DNA of 64,000 nt, from positions 1,366,501-1,430,500 of the forward strand of contig BLAL01000011.1 in NCBI GenBank assembly GCA_015698045.1, written 5' to 3'. Every line of letters starts with the position of its first letter. Within the stretch, counting starts at the first letter, position 1. The translations under genes were made by a program, and so were the position numbers. Of the stretch, positions 1 to 9,108 are shown in pieces. The DNA comes from Rhizophagus clarus. Lineage: Eukaryota; Glomeromycota; Glomeromycetes; Glomerales; Glomeraceae. The notes beneath the pieces are model-generated. The model was not told the origin of the DNA and did not search any database. It saw only the letters and a program-made list of their open reading frames with translations.

Positions 1-80
1 AACTTGTTTAACAGGTATTAAATTTTATTTTTTTATATATATTTATTTAAATCTAATAAATTTATTATAATTACTTATTA

Positions 81-707
81 GATGGCACAAAATATCCACC
101 AATTTGTATTTTCAAGGGTAAACAACTTCCTTAAGGTGAAGTTATTCCAAAAGGTGTTATTTGCTAGTTCCAAGATAATGGATGAATGACTTTAGATTTA
201 ATGAAAAATTATATAGATTTTTTGTTTAGGATTCGAATATCAGAAAATTTATCAAAAGCGCCTACCAATGATAGTTTATGATTCTTTTCGTGGTCATTTG
301 GCGAAAAGTGTTAAAATTAAATTTAAGCAACATAATTTTCATTTAGTTATTATCCCTGCAGGATTAACTAGTATATGTCAACCATTGGATGTATCAATAA
401 ACAAACCTTTTAAAGATAATTTACGAAAAGAATGGCATGAATGGATAAGTAGAGGTGATTCAGGTATAACTGTGGCAGGTAACTTAAAAAGAGCAAGAAT
501 TAGCGATGTATGTGGATGGATCAAAAGATCTTGGGATGCTGTTTCAGATCAAATAATTTTCAATTCATTTAAAAAGTGTTCTATCTCAAATTTGTTGGAT
601 GGATCAGAGGATGATATGGTCTATGAAGAAATCGATAAATTGATTGCAGAGTATGAAAAAGAAAATTTAGAAGAGTTTGGTGATGATATTGAAATTGTTA
701 GCAATTA
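81..707 (+). pseudogene. pogo/Tigger-like DDE transposase, decayed 3' part
   Basis: The segment encodes the C-terminal half of a pogo-type DDE transposase. The reading starting DGTKYPPICIFKGK is the usual pogo block before the second catalytic Asp, and from 268 YDSFRGHL (the D of the DDE triad), IIPAGLTSICQPLDV and INKPFKDNLR follow in order. The frame has in-frame TAA (132), TAG (165) and TGA (183) codons and a one-base shift just before 268, so it is dead. The upstream part lies outside the window, and TAG at 79-81 could be an intron acceptor. The original stop codon (TAA) was split at 706-707 by a Tc1/mariner insertion: joining 707 to 2027 restores TAA in frame. Residues after 706 in the open frame are inverted-repeat sequence of the inserted element. 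Confidence 0.75.
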
Positions 708-2024
708 CAGTTTACAATATAAATATCCAGAATTTTTGTTTTTATGCATAAAGGAGTGCTGTCACACCAAATCATATGCAATCAAAATAATAACTAAAAT
801 GGAAATTTACCAATTCCTTTTAAATATAAATATAAACACAAAAATTCTCATCTAATTGTTTATTAGAGGTAAAACAAATTCATGGCGCCCACTTCAGAAT
901 TAGAAATACAATGGTTAACCATAAAGGAACTATGGGATAATAATATACGAAAACCTTCTGAAATAAGTAAAATAACTGGTTTTCTCAAGTCTATAGTATA
1001 TGATATTGTCAACCGTCTAAAAAACAGGAAGTGTTAAGCATTTACCTATTTCTGGCCGTCCTCTTATTCTTTCTCTTACAAAATATCAATATCTTGGTTG
1101 TCTTCTTAAAAATGACAATACTACAACTTTAGCTCTAATAACCACAAAGCTGAATAATTTATATCTAAATCTTAATGTATCAACTCAGACTGTCTAACGT
1201 ACGTTTAAAAATAAACTTAATTATATTGTTTGTAAGCCACGACCTGTTCCTTTTCTTAAGGCAAGTCATGTTTAAGCTCGTTTTCAATAGGCCTTAAACC
1301 ACATCCAAGATGACTGGTCTCACACGATTTTTTCAGATGAAAGTACGTTTCAGACATTCCATAATACTCAAATTATGCATTATAAAGCTGGCAATTTACG
1401 TCCATCACATCCTATGGTAAAACATCCATACAAAGTGCATGTTTGGGGTGCATTTTCCCATCAAGGACCAATTGGAGTTGCACTTTTTACAGGAAAATGA
1501 ACTCTACTAAATACCGTGAAATTTTTCAATTTTAATTACTTCCTAATGCTTATCATGCTGGTTATAGATGGAAATTTCAGCAAGATAATACGCCTACACA
1601 TACTGCAAAGCTTACTCAACAATTTTTTGTGATTAACGATATTCTGGTTATTGATTGGCCGGCTAATTCATCTGACCTGAATCCTATCAAGAATCTATGG
1701 GCGATTCTCAAAGAAAATGTAGAAAAAATGATCAATAATTGGATTATAAAAAAAAATCACTTAGTGGAGATGATTTTCAGGGCATAATTCAACAGAAATG
1801 GGATAACATCGATCAAAACGTTTTCTTTAATTTAGCAGATAATATGTCAGATCAGATTAACATAGCCATAGAAAAAAATGGTTACACAATAAATTATTGA
1901 TTTTTGACATATATTTATCTGCATATTTTAAACTATTAATGTAATAAATTTGAAGTAAAAAAATTAAAATTTATTATATGTTTACATATCGTGATAAAAT
2001 TCTGGATATTTATGTCGTGAACTG
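708..2024 (+). mobile_element. Tc1/mariner-type element, 1317 bp, TA target duplication
   Basis: The termini read CAGTTTACAATATAAATATC on the left and the inverted CAGTTCACGACATAAATATC on the right, about 30 bp of matching inverted repeat. Both ends are flanked by TA (706-707 and 2025-2026), the target duplication of the Tc1/mariner superfamily. The inside is a decayed transposase. The insertion site is inside the stop codon of the pogo-like gene. Confidence 0.85.
882..1900 (+). pseudogene. Tc1/mariner transposase, inactivated
   Basis: The reading starts MAPTSELEIQWLTIKELW with a helix-turn-helix region (EISKITGFLKSIVYDIVNRL) and a GRP linker (ISGRPLILS). The catalytic domain shows IFSDESTFQ (first Asp), FQQDNTPTHTA (second Asp) and SSDLNPIKNLW, where the third acidic residue, normally the E of NPIEN, is Lys. 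Several in-frame stops (for example near 1197, 1272 and 1497) and frameshifts break the gene. Family assignment is firm; activity is excluded. Confidence 0.8.
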
Positions 2025-2248
2025 TAAATAGTAATTTGATTTAAATAATTCAAATAAAAAATTTCCTACATAAAGTTCTTTTTCATGTATTCTTAGTAAG
2101 GTTAATGGCTAAAATTTTCTGCATAATTTTAAGTTTTAATGTCACATCTAAAAATAAAAGAAAAAAAAAAGTTAAAAATACTAAATTTTTTTTAAAATAC
2201 GCTTGTTCGCCATTACTTATCTTTAACAGGCTATCTAAAAAGTCCAAT

Positions 2249-2410
2249 ATATGGGTCTTTGCAATAGAAAGGTACGAAACTCAAAAAAAAATAAAAATTT
2301 AATTAATATTAAATTTACATTTATTTTAGTATAAAAAATATAATTAGCATATAAAGTAAATTTAAAAATTTTTTTGAGTTTCGTATCTTTCTATTGCAAA
2401 GACCCCATAT
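2249..2410. repeat. Short inverted-repeat (MITE-like) unit
   Basis: About 50 bp at 2249-2299 (GGGTCTTTGCAATAGAAAGG and onward) recurs inverted at 2358-2410, with a spacer of about 58 bp. It can fold into a long hairpin. I see no coding capacity and cannot name a family. Confidence 0.6.
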
Positions 2411-3115
2411 TCACAAAAAGAAAAGAAATGCTGAAATATTTCTTAACTCATACTCTTTCCTTTTAAATTAATTTTAGTATTTTACCTGTTCGTTTTATAA
2501 ACCATAAAAAATTTTTTTTTCATTTTTTTTTAAAAAAAAAATTTATTTAATCTGACGTTATATTTTATTTTTAGTATAAGGGGTGCTTAAATTTGGAAGT
2601 ATTTAATTTTAATTTATGCGAACATTACAGTGAAAGTGATGGAGGTGCTTAAATTTAATAGGTACTTAAATTTAAGATTTTACGGTATTATTAACAAGTA
2701 TATATTGTTTAGTTTATTGAAAAAAAATCTAATTCCATTTAAAAAAATTTCAGTTTTTTATTTTTCCATTTTTTGTTATTCCATTTAAAAAATTTCATTT
2801 TTCTATTTTTTTCATCTTTTTTTTTTTTAAAAAAAAAATTCAAATTAAAAAAATATGTGGATTGACATAAAAAAAAAGAGGGTAATAAGCACTACTACTC
2901 ATTTAGTGAAGGTAGTTGCAAACAAGCCTGATGGATCTCTATTGCAGTCAAAATCAATCAATGCTTTAGAACAAATTATATGGGACAGCAGGCCAGTGAA
3001 AAATTTCATAGAATTGTGAAAGATTGTCAGGTAAATATTCAATATTATATAATACTGTTATTACTTCTTCAAAATAGGCTAATTTTACATAATCTTTATT
3101 AGTTAATGGAATTAT
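2411..3115. other. AT-rich intergenic stretch, possible exon scrap
   Basis: Mostly homopolymer-rich AT sequence. The segment near 2905-3030 has a more coding-like composition and ends in CAG followed by GTAAAT, a plausible donor, so it may be an exon scrap of the gene whose Q/N-rich end lies at 4348-4604. I could not settle the frame. Confidence 0.3.
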
Positions 3116-3123
3116 CCTTTAAT

Positions 3124-4189
3124 TAGGGTTCCGATCGGTTTTGGTAATTACCAAACCATACTGACTGGTTTTGGTATCAGAGCGGTTTCAGTTTTATGAT
3201 TTATCGAACTGAAACTTTCAGTTTCAGTATTGGTTTTGTGATTTACTGAACCGATTTACTGATAATAAAAATGTTTTTTTTATAAGAAAAATGTTTTTTT
3301 ATTAAATAATGTAGTTAAAAAAAATGGTGTGAAACGTTTTTTACATAAACATTTGATATAAAAAATAACATTTTGCAACGTTATTTTTGCGGAACTTATA
3401 AAAAATGTTGCAAAATGTTTTTTACATAAACGATTTGATAAAAAATAACATTTCACAACGTTATTTTTGCGAATATTGTAAAAAACATTGCGAAATATTT
3501 TTTACATAAACGATCTGATAAAAAATAACATTTCACGTTATTTTTGCGAAACTTGTAAAAAACGTTGCAAAACATTTTTTACATAAACGATTTGATAAAA
3601 AAAATAACATTTCGCAACGTTATTTTTGCGGAACTTGTAAAAAACATTGCAAAATGTTTTTTACATAAACAATTTAATATGAAAAATAATATTTCACATT
3701 ATTTTTGCGAACATTGTAAAAAACGTTGCAAACCATTTTTTACATAATCGTTTGATATAAAAAAAATAATGTTTCGTAACGTTATTTTTGCGAAACTTGT
3801 AAAAAATGTTGCGAAATGTTTTTTACATCGGAAATTTAATATAGAAAATAACATTTCACAATGTTATTTTTCTTTTTATTTAAAAATATTGCGAAACATT
3901 TTTATAAAATGATTTAATATAAAAAAACGTCTCGCAACATTTTTTTATCACTTTAATAAAAAATGTTGTGAAACATTTTTTTATGAATGTTTTAATAAGA
4001 AAAAATCATTTCGCAACTTTTTTTTGCTAAATGTTACGAAACGTTTTTTTATTAAAAACGTTTGGTAAATCGGTTCAGTTTTTGGTAATTACTGATCAGT
4101 TTCAGTAATCATTAATACTGATACCGATTAATTTGGTTCGGTATTGGCTTTTGCAAAAACTGAACTGAACTGAACTGATCAGAGTCCTA
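3124..4189. mobile_element. Non-autonomous hAT-like element with internal tandem array
   Basis: The ends are imperfect inverted repeats, TAGGGTTCCGATCGGTTTTG at left and, inverted, TAGGACTCTGATCAGTTCAG at right. They are flanked by 8-bp near-duplicates, CCTTTAAT (3116-3123) and CTTTTAAT (4190-4197). An 8-bp duplication with TA-G-rich ends suggests hAT. The interior (about 3325-4060) is a diverging tandem array of roughly nine units of about 80 bp, built on TTTTTTACATAAACGATTTG and AACGTTATTTTTGCG. No transposase is present. Confidence 0.6.
3325..4060. repeat. Tandem array, about 80-bp units
   Basis: The phrase TTTTTTACATAAACG recurs near 3333, 3417, 3497, 3573, 3657 and 3736, then in weaker form to about 4040. 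Units are most alike at the left and decay to the right. AACGTT and TTGCGAA/TTCGCAA half-palindromes recur inside each unit. Confidence 0.7.
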
Positions 4190-4347
4190 CTTTTAATGGA
4201 GATCAGAGAGGAAGACAAATGAGAAATGGAGAGAGGTATCATTTAAAATTTAGAGAACACTTTTAAAAAAAGCCAAGTAAATATTATTTTTGAATCTTGT
4301 AGTGTAATTTAATTTTTAAATAGTATTAATTCTAAATAATATTTTAG

Positions 4348-4604
4348 GATCTTAATCATAATGATAATGGCCACAATAGGTATAATAGTTACAAAGGCAA
4401 TAACAGCCGTAATAACAGCTGCAACATCAGCAGCAGCGATATCAGAATAATCAGGAAGTGGTTCAAAATCAGTAACATCAGAATCAGGAAGTGATTCAGA
4501 ATCAGCAACATTAGGATCAAGAAGTGGTTCAGATACTTGATGATGAATGTGACTTAAATCAAGTTAGTCAATCAAGCCTAGCAATTTGGGAAATTGATGA
4601 TTAG
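4348..4604 (+). pseudogene. Q/N-rich C-terminal exon remnant
   Basis: After a plausible acceptor (TTTTAG at 4342-4347) the DNA encodes an Asn/Gln-rich stretch, then three imperfect copies of a QNQEVVQNQQH-like unit and a more ordinary tail (LDDECDLNQVSQSSLAIWEIDD). The unit copies contain an in-frame TAA and TAG where Gln codons are expected, so C-to-T changes have broken it. I do not recognise the gene. Confidence 0.35.
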
Positions 4605-5230
4605 TTAATATTATTTATTTGAATAAAATTATTTTTATATTATTATAATTATAAATTATCTTCAACTGTTTATTATACCAAATATTTTACTATTAGTATT
4701 AACGACTTTATTATAAAGGTTAAATCGTCAGATGTTTATCTAATTTGTATTATAAAGATTTAATTGTAAAAAATTTTATTTATAAACATTATATCACAAT
4801 ACATCTATCATAATGTAATATGCCTGTCATAATGTTAGCATTCTAATAATTTAATTCACAGAAAAATATAATTAACAGCTGAATGCTGTCATTATGTACA
4901 ATATAAATAAGAAAATCACACAAATTTACGTATTTATAAATAAATTACATTATGCAAATTTTTGTGTTAATATGTGTTAATAAATTGGAAACTGGTTGTA
5001 TAATTTAATCAATAATGGTAATAGTTATGAGCAGATGATCAGCCAAATAGCTTTTGCGAATGATCAGCCAAATGCTTTGGTAATTAAAAAATCAACATAT
5101 AATTATATATGATTTTTTTTATAAAGGTGACAATTATTTCTACTTTTTGTTAACAATTTAGTCGTACTTCTACTTTTATTATTTGTATTCTCTATAAGAG
5201 ATATGAATAACAAAATTGGGGATATAACAA
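4605..5230. other. AT-rich spacer, nothing recognisable
   Basis: No open frame, RNA gene or clear repeat was found. The last five bases, AACAA (5226-5230), are the left target duplication of the Polinton-like element. Confidence 0.5.
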
Positions 5231-5843
5231 GTCGTCGGTGCCGGGCTAAGCCCAGCGGAGGCTAAAGCCCCTATACATCCCCCCTCCGTGGGAAACCCTA
5301 CCAGATCCCCTTCCAGTTAGGCTCCAGCGCCTTACGGCGCGTCTCTAACAATACCATAGATAAATACCATTTCCCCCGGTACAACCTCCTATATATACCC
5401 TTCGTACCAACTTCGTACCAGTCCTCGTACCAGAAAACATATCAAATAACCATCAAAATCACAAAATAAAGGCAAAATCATACACAATAATGGTTTGGTA
5501 CAATGGTACGAAGACAATTTCCAAAAATATTATCCAACTCCAGACACTATATACATATATACCTATACACAACGCTATATATAAAACTTTTTGGAAAAAT
5601 TCCTCGAACCAATGTACCCGATCCAAAAGTATCAATTTTACATTTCTAAAGCCTTCAGAACGCCAATTTCCCTATTTTCCTGGTACAAAAAGTGGTCAGA
5701 ATTTGGTACGATGAAAAATCCTGCTCTTTGTACCAAAATATTGGGTATATATAGCATCACTTCTTGTACCAACTACCTATATATACCTACTCGTACCAAA
5801 TCCCTATGCCTCCCAATAGCATACAAATATACCTGAAAAAAAA
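5231..5843 (+). repeat. Left terminal inverted repeat of the Polinton-like element
   Basis: It begins GTCGTCGGTGCCGGGC and matches the right repeat almost base for base; I noticed only one small indel/substitution cluster near 5320 and a single substitution near 5270. The outer 110 bp is GC-rich and folds back (GGGCTAAGCCC, GGCTAAAGCC, CGCCTTACGGCG). The inner 480 bp holds about twelve GTAC-core sites, mostly GTACCA or TGGTAC, between TATATA-rich stretches. Small open frames inside are a by-product and are duplicated in the other repeat. Confidence 0.9.
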
Positions 5844-5858
5844 AACAGCTAATATCGA

Positions 5859-6125
5859 TCACCTACCTAAATGTTCAACTATCTCTTTTAATGGTTTTTC
5901 AAATCCAAACTCTTTAGCACGCTTTGCATTATCTAGTTTTAATCCAAGAATAAATGCTACTTTAATGTCTACATCATCTAAATCCTCATTCCGGGCTATA
6001 GCAAACATTTTTATCAATTCAAAATATTCACTTACAGTGCCATCACCCTGTGTAGGAGCTGGTATCTCTTCTTTTTCGTCACTTTCTAATCTCGAAGTAC
6101 TTGGAGGAGTTGTTAGTCTTTTCAT
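5859..6125 (-). CDS. Short Gag-like (capsid C-terminal domain-like) protein
   Basis: An 88-residue frame from the ATG at 6125; a GTG five codons upstream is an unlikely start in a eukaryote. After a disordered N-terminus, residues 31-86 (VSEYFELIKMFAIARNE, then VAFILGLKLDNAKRA and PLKEIVEHL) follow the retrotransposon Gag pattern of a helix, F..GL, and a further helix. They also resemble residues 224-282 of the larger Gag-like protein in this element (VRDFYDKVRRSAELLG, FLRGLNDDCAIEAERIG). It ends 15 bp from the left inverted repeat. A regulator or co-assembly partner of the larger Gag is inference. The homology is read by eye. Confidence 0.55.
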   Translation of the reverse strand: MKRLTTPPSTSRLESDEKEEIPAPTQGDGTVSEYFELIKMFAIARNEDLDDVDIKVAFILGLKLDNAKRAKEFGFEKPLKEIVEHLGR

Positions 6126-6164
6126 TGTTATATTTATCACTAATAAATAGTGTTATATTTTCAA

Positions 6165-6479
6165 TTAATCCTCTTTTGTCGCTTCTCTTAAATACTTCTT
6201 AATATAAGCCTGAACTTTATCATCGGCATCCAAAATCTTAAGACCAAGTTTCTTAGCCTTCTTGTTTGTAGCCGTCTTCTTTCTCTTTTTCTTAGCATCC
6301 AGAATTTCTCTTTTACTATGTGTTTTAACCTCCCAATTCTCACCAGTAAGGGTATTCTTGTGCGTCCCACAAATAATACAATCACCATGAATTCGATATC
6401 GACCTTTATCAGTCATATCCTGAACTTCTGAAGACGTTTCTGTCTTCTTTTTACACTTTGTACAATGTATCTCTGTCAT
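6165..6479 (-). CDS. Zinc-ribbon protein, DUF5679-like, with basic tail
   Basis: 104 residues from the ATG at 6479. Residues about 4-40 (HCTKCKKKT, then KGRYRIHGDCIICGTHKN) match the DUF5679 pattern: CxxC, a GR...GxC turn and CxxCG. Such small zinc ribbons occur in many DNA viruses and mobile elements. The rest is strongly basic (KKKRKKTATNKKAKK), as expected for nucleic-acid binding. It is divergent from the integrase gene, with 46 bp between the two ATGs. A role in DNA binding or condensation is inference. Confidence 0.6.
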   Translation of the reverse strand: MTEIHCTKCKKKTETSSEVQDMTDKGRYRIHGDCIICGTHKNTLTGENWEVKTHSKREILDAKKKRKKTATNKKAKKLGLKILDADDKVQAYIKKYLREATKED

Positions 6480-6525
6480 ATCCACAAATTTGAATTCTAG
6501 AAGTAAAACTTTAATTTTGAGCGAT
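6480..6525. promoter_or_regulatory. Divergent promoter between zinc-ribbon and integrase genes
   Basis: The 46 bp between the two ATG codons must hold both 5' leaders. It contains CTTTAATTTTG on the integrase side and AATTTGAATTC, loosely like the TAATTRAAY motif of other genes of the element. Start choice (6526, not the TTG at 6490) follows from this layout. Confidence 0.4.
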
Positions 6526-7623
6526 ATGACCCCTTTAGAGATGTATTACAAATTTTATAACCTATCAGGGGTACCAGCACGTCTTCTTAAAGACCAAGAG
6601 CATTATAACATCTATCGAAGACCTCTAAAGGAGAAAAGATCTGAGCGTCCAAAAGTAATCGTCTGGAAAGAAAATGCTACCCAGCAGTCTGATTTAGCAG
6701 AAATGCCTATAGACCCTAAGGGATACCATTATTTTCTCGTAGTAGTAGAAATATCCAGAAGACGAATAGATGCTGAACCTATCAAAAATAAGACAGCTAA
6801 TAGCGTATTAAAAGCATTTATTAAAATATATGGACGTGATCGTATCCAACCTCCTACTCATAGACTAGAAACTGATTCTGGTTCAGAATTTACTAACTCG
6901 CAAATACGTGATTTTTTCCTTAATAGCATTGGAGTTATGATGAGATTTGGAGAACCTGAACGTCATAAACAGCAATCATTTGCAGAGAGAGCAATTCAGG
7001 CTATAGAAAAACCGCTTTTCAGAAGAATGACAGCACAGGAACTAAAAACTGGCGAGACATCAGTAGAATGGTCTGAAGACTTCCATGATATAGTAAGATT
7101 AGTAGATAAAAAGTGGCAAAAAGATCCGCCTAAAATCCCAGAAGGTCCACCTAAAATTGACAAGAATACAGAATTACTATTAGAGGGGACACAAGTTCGA
7201 ACCAAACTTCATGAACCTATATCAGTACTTGGAAAAAAATTACATGGTAAGTTCAGAATAGGTGACATTAAATGGGACCCAAAAGTTCGTATAATTAAGA
7301 AGCTTATCCTTTCTCCTGAACAACCGCCTACATATTTACTTGATGGACCACATGGCAGGTTAGGAGTATCTAGATGTGCATATACTAGAAAAGAACTACA
7401 GGTTATTCCAGCTAATGAAAAACCCCCACCTGATTCGGTCATAAGAGGACGGCCAGAAAGATATGTACCTGAGAAAATTCTCAAGCACCGCACTAGAAAG
7501 GGTCAACTCCAATACTTAGTCAAATGGGAGCGCTATCCAGAAGATGAATCTATATGGGAGCCAGCTGATAGATTACAAGAAGACGTTCCCAATCTAATAA
7601 ACATTTATAATAATACAAAATAG
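6526..7623 (+). CDS. RVE-family integrase with C-terminal chromodomain
   Basis: 365 residues from the ATG at 6526. It would insert the element by strand transfer. The catalytic core shows D56 (QSDLAEMPID), D117 (ETDSGSEFT) and E154 (SFAERAIQAIE), a DDE triad with 36 residues between the last two. Residues about 243-294 (FRIGDIKW to CAYTRKELQVI) look like the SH3-like C-terminal domain. Residues 310-363 are a classic chromodomain (YVPEKILKHR, QYLVKWERYPEDESIWEPADRL), which in chromoviruses and some Polintons guides insertion to modified histones. No N-terminal HHCC zinc finger is visible. The frame is intact. Confidence 0.9.
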   Translation: MTPLEMYYKFYNLSGVPARLLKDQEHYNIYRRPLKEKRSERPKVIVWKENATQQSDLAEMPIDPKGYHYFLVVVEISRRRIDAEPIKNKTANSVLKAFIKIYGRDRIQPPTHRLETDSGSEFTNSQIRDFFLNSIGVMMRFGEPERHKQQSFAERAIQAIEKPLFRRMTAQELKTGETSVEWSEDFHDIVRLVDKKWQKDPPKIPEGPPKIDKNTELLLEGTQVRTKLHEPISVLGKKLHGKFRIGDIKWDPKVRIIKKLILSPEQPPTYLLDGPHGRLGVSRCAYTRKELQVIPANEKPPPDSVIRGRPERYVPEKILKHRTRKGQLQYLVKWERYPEDESIWEPADRLQEDVPNLINIYNNTK

Positions 7624-7662
7624 GTTATATTTTTTTTAAAAAAAAATAACCCCAAAAAATTA

Positions 7663-7708
7663 TAATTAAACATAGTCGATATATAGGTATCAAAAAAAAA
7701 AATAAATT
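7663..7708 (+). promoter_or_regulatory. Promoter block shared with the helicase gene
   Basis: TAATTAAACATAGTC, then ATATATAGGTATC, an A-run and AATAAATT, lying 22 bp before the ATG at 7731. The same block, nearly base for base, is inverted at 18745-18787 upstream of the helicase ATG. The two genes are otherwise unrelated, so this is probably a conserved promoter and leader. Confidence 0.65.
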
Positions 7709-7730
7709 GATATCCATTATATACTAAAAA

Positions 7731-8354
7731 ATGTATACTGACATTGCTACATTCTTAGATATATCCCCAGAGTGGGTAGAAAACTGGCTAAATACTCCAA
7801 TCAAGGAAACTGGCCACAATGTTAATGCTACTTTCAAGAGAACCGATATATTTCAGATACATGAAATTGCTCGTGTCATCATGTATCAACTTAACCAGCT
7901 TGCCGAAGAGGACTACTGGAAAGCTGTAATGGATTATAAGAATAGTGATGAAGAATTAGAACATGCTTATAAAAAATATGTAGGTACGAATAAAGCTCTT
8001 AAAGATTCTCTATATAAAAAATTTATGGATTTGGCCGATAAAAAAAGAAAAGCTTTTGCGTATCAAGTAGAGATAGAAAAAATTATGTTACAAGGTGGAT
8101 TTGCATATAAAGATACAGAAAAGATTTATATAATTTATCATATTAACATGCTAGCTAATGGGTTGGATCCTTATGAAATCCCAGGATTCGGTGAACCAGA
8201 AGAAGAATCATCTTGGCAACCAGATTACTGGGGAGATGAAGATCCAGACAATCCTGCAAATTGGCAATTGATGCCGAATGAATCTGATGAATCTGATGAG
8301 GATCTAAGTGATGATTCAAGCGATTCTGATGAAGATCCAGACTACCCTTATTAA
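7731..8354 (+). CDS. Unrecognised acidic-tailed protein
   Basis: 207 residues starting MYTDIATFLDISPEWVENWL, which suggests a short helix-turn-helix-like opening. The central part (about 45-150) is helical and mixed-charge, with no Cys pairs or nucleotide-binding motifs. The last 55 residues are very acidic (NESDESDEDLSDDSSDSDED). It lies on the plus strand after the integrase and converges with the protease gene, 22 bp apart. It has the strong promoter block shared with the helicase, so it is probably well expressed. I do not recognise the family; a structural or DNA-mimic role would be a guess. Confidence 0.7.
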   Translation: MYTDIATFLDISPEWVENWLNTPIKETGHNVNATFKRTDIFQIHEIARVIMYQLNQLAEEDYWKAVMDYKNSDEELEHAYKKYVGTNKALKDSLYKKFMDLADKKRKAFAYQVEIEKIMLQGGFAYKDTEKIYIIYHINMLANGLDPYEIPGFGEPEEESSWQPDYWGDEDPDNPANWQLMPNESDESDEDLSDDSSDSDEDPDYPY

Positions 8355-8376
8355 ATGGATCTAATTTTATATTTTT

Positions 8377-8997
8377 TTATGTCCTATTTGCATCTGGAAT
8401 TATAGGAATAAAATAGTCTTTATCATTGCAGGTAAGGGCGATATGATTTCGAGATTCATGAATATCATAATTATACCTTCTAAGGCACGCTCGGCTCAAA
8501 CCAATTTCTCTATGCTTATACCCTTTTAGGACTACAAGATCTTCTTTAATGATACAACTACCACTCTGTGGTGGTGAAAGGTTTATCGATACATTTTTTA
8601 CTATACCAAATGTCTCACCATCCCCTGATGCACCAGTAATACTATGCTTTATAGATTTATCAACTTTTAGTTTTAGTTCGTGACATGCTTCTTCTTGGAT
8701 AAAGGAAACATTAGCACAGGAATCCGCTAGACACTGAATATTCACCCCATTTACATTTCCATTTATAGCTAAAAGATCTTTAGTATTTTCCAATCGAGCG
8801 ACATCAATATCCATAGCCGTTGGACCCAAATACTCTTCCTGTACTGCTGGTTGTTCTTGAGGGGCGCTATCATAATTTTCTAATATTTTATAGACGATCT
8901 CCTGAATAATCTTTCTGATATCAGCAAGTTTTAGAAGATTTAAGAGCTCCGTTTTAGTAAAATTCGTTGATGGCTTAATAGCAGGGATTTTTACCAT
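8377..8997 (-). CDS. Retropepsin-like aspartic protease (Pro of the Gag block)
   Basis: 206 residues from the first ATG (8997). Residues 88-100 read QCLADSCANVSFI, the retropepsin active-site block with D92; the usual DSGA/DTGA is DSCA here. ITGASGDGETFGIV (119-132) fits the flap, and HREIGLSRACLRRYNYDI (162-179) the region normally holding ILG. A single domain implies a homodimer. The same frame stays open upstream from 8998 to 9108 without an ATG, overlapping the end of the gag frame, so expression may instead come from -1 frameshifting at the A-run 9077-9085, giving a Gag-Pro fusion. The likely substrate is the Gag-like precursor. Gly-to-Cys in the active site is unusual. Confidence 0.7.
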   Translation of the reverse strand: MVKIPAIKPSTNFTKTELLNLLKLADIRKIIQEIVYKILENYDSAPQEQPAVQEEYLGPTAMDIDVARLENTKDLLAINGNVNGVNIQCLADSCANVSFIQEEACHELKLKVDKSIKHSITGASGDGETFGIVKNVSINLSPPQSGSCIIKEDLVVLKGYKHREIGLSRACLRRYNYDIHESRNHIALTCNDKDYFIPIIPDANRT

Positions 8998-9071
8998 TTT
9001 AGTGGATTTAGATGTCGATTTAGATGGTGCTGATTTAATTGCTGGTGGTGATGGTTTACCTTTATTTGAAA

Positions 9072-9108
9072 CTATCTTTTTTTTTGGATGAGCATAATTT
9101 CTCCATTC
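9072..9108 (-). promoter_or_regulatory. Putative -1 ribosomal frameshift site between gag and pro
   Basis: On the minus strand nine consecutive A (9077-9085) precede the gag stop TAG (9072-9074). Read in the gag frame they contain the heptamer A AAA AAA, a classical X XXY YYZ slippery site. A one-base slip back enters the protease frame, which is open from 9108 (just after a TGA at 9109-9111) to 8377. About 27 codons lie between the slip site and the first Met of the protease frame. I did not establish a downstream pseudoknot. Confidence 0.55.

Noticed and set aside
5490-5836. Two overlapping open frames in the left inverted repeat, repeated in the right one
   Set aside because: They lie inside the GTAC-rich repeat, encode low-complexity Tyr/Ser/Lys text with no motif, and are duplicated only because the repeat is. 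The DNA is better explained as terminal regulatory sequence.
6996-7493. Open frames on the minus strand inside the integrase
   Set aside because: Antisense shadows of a well-supported gene, no motif and no promoter.
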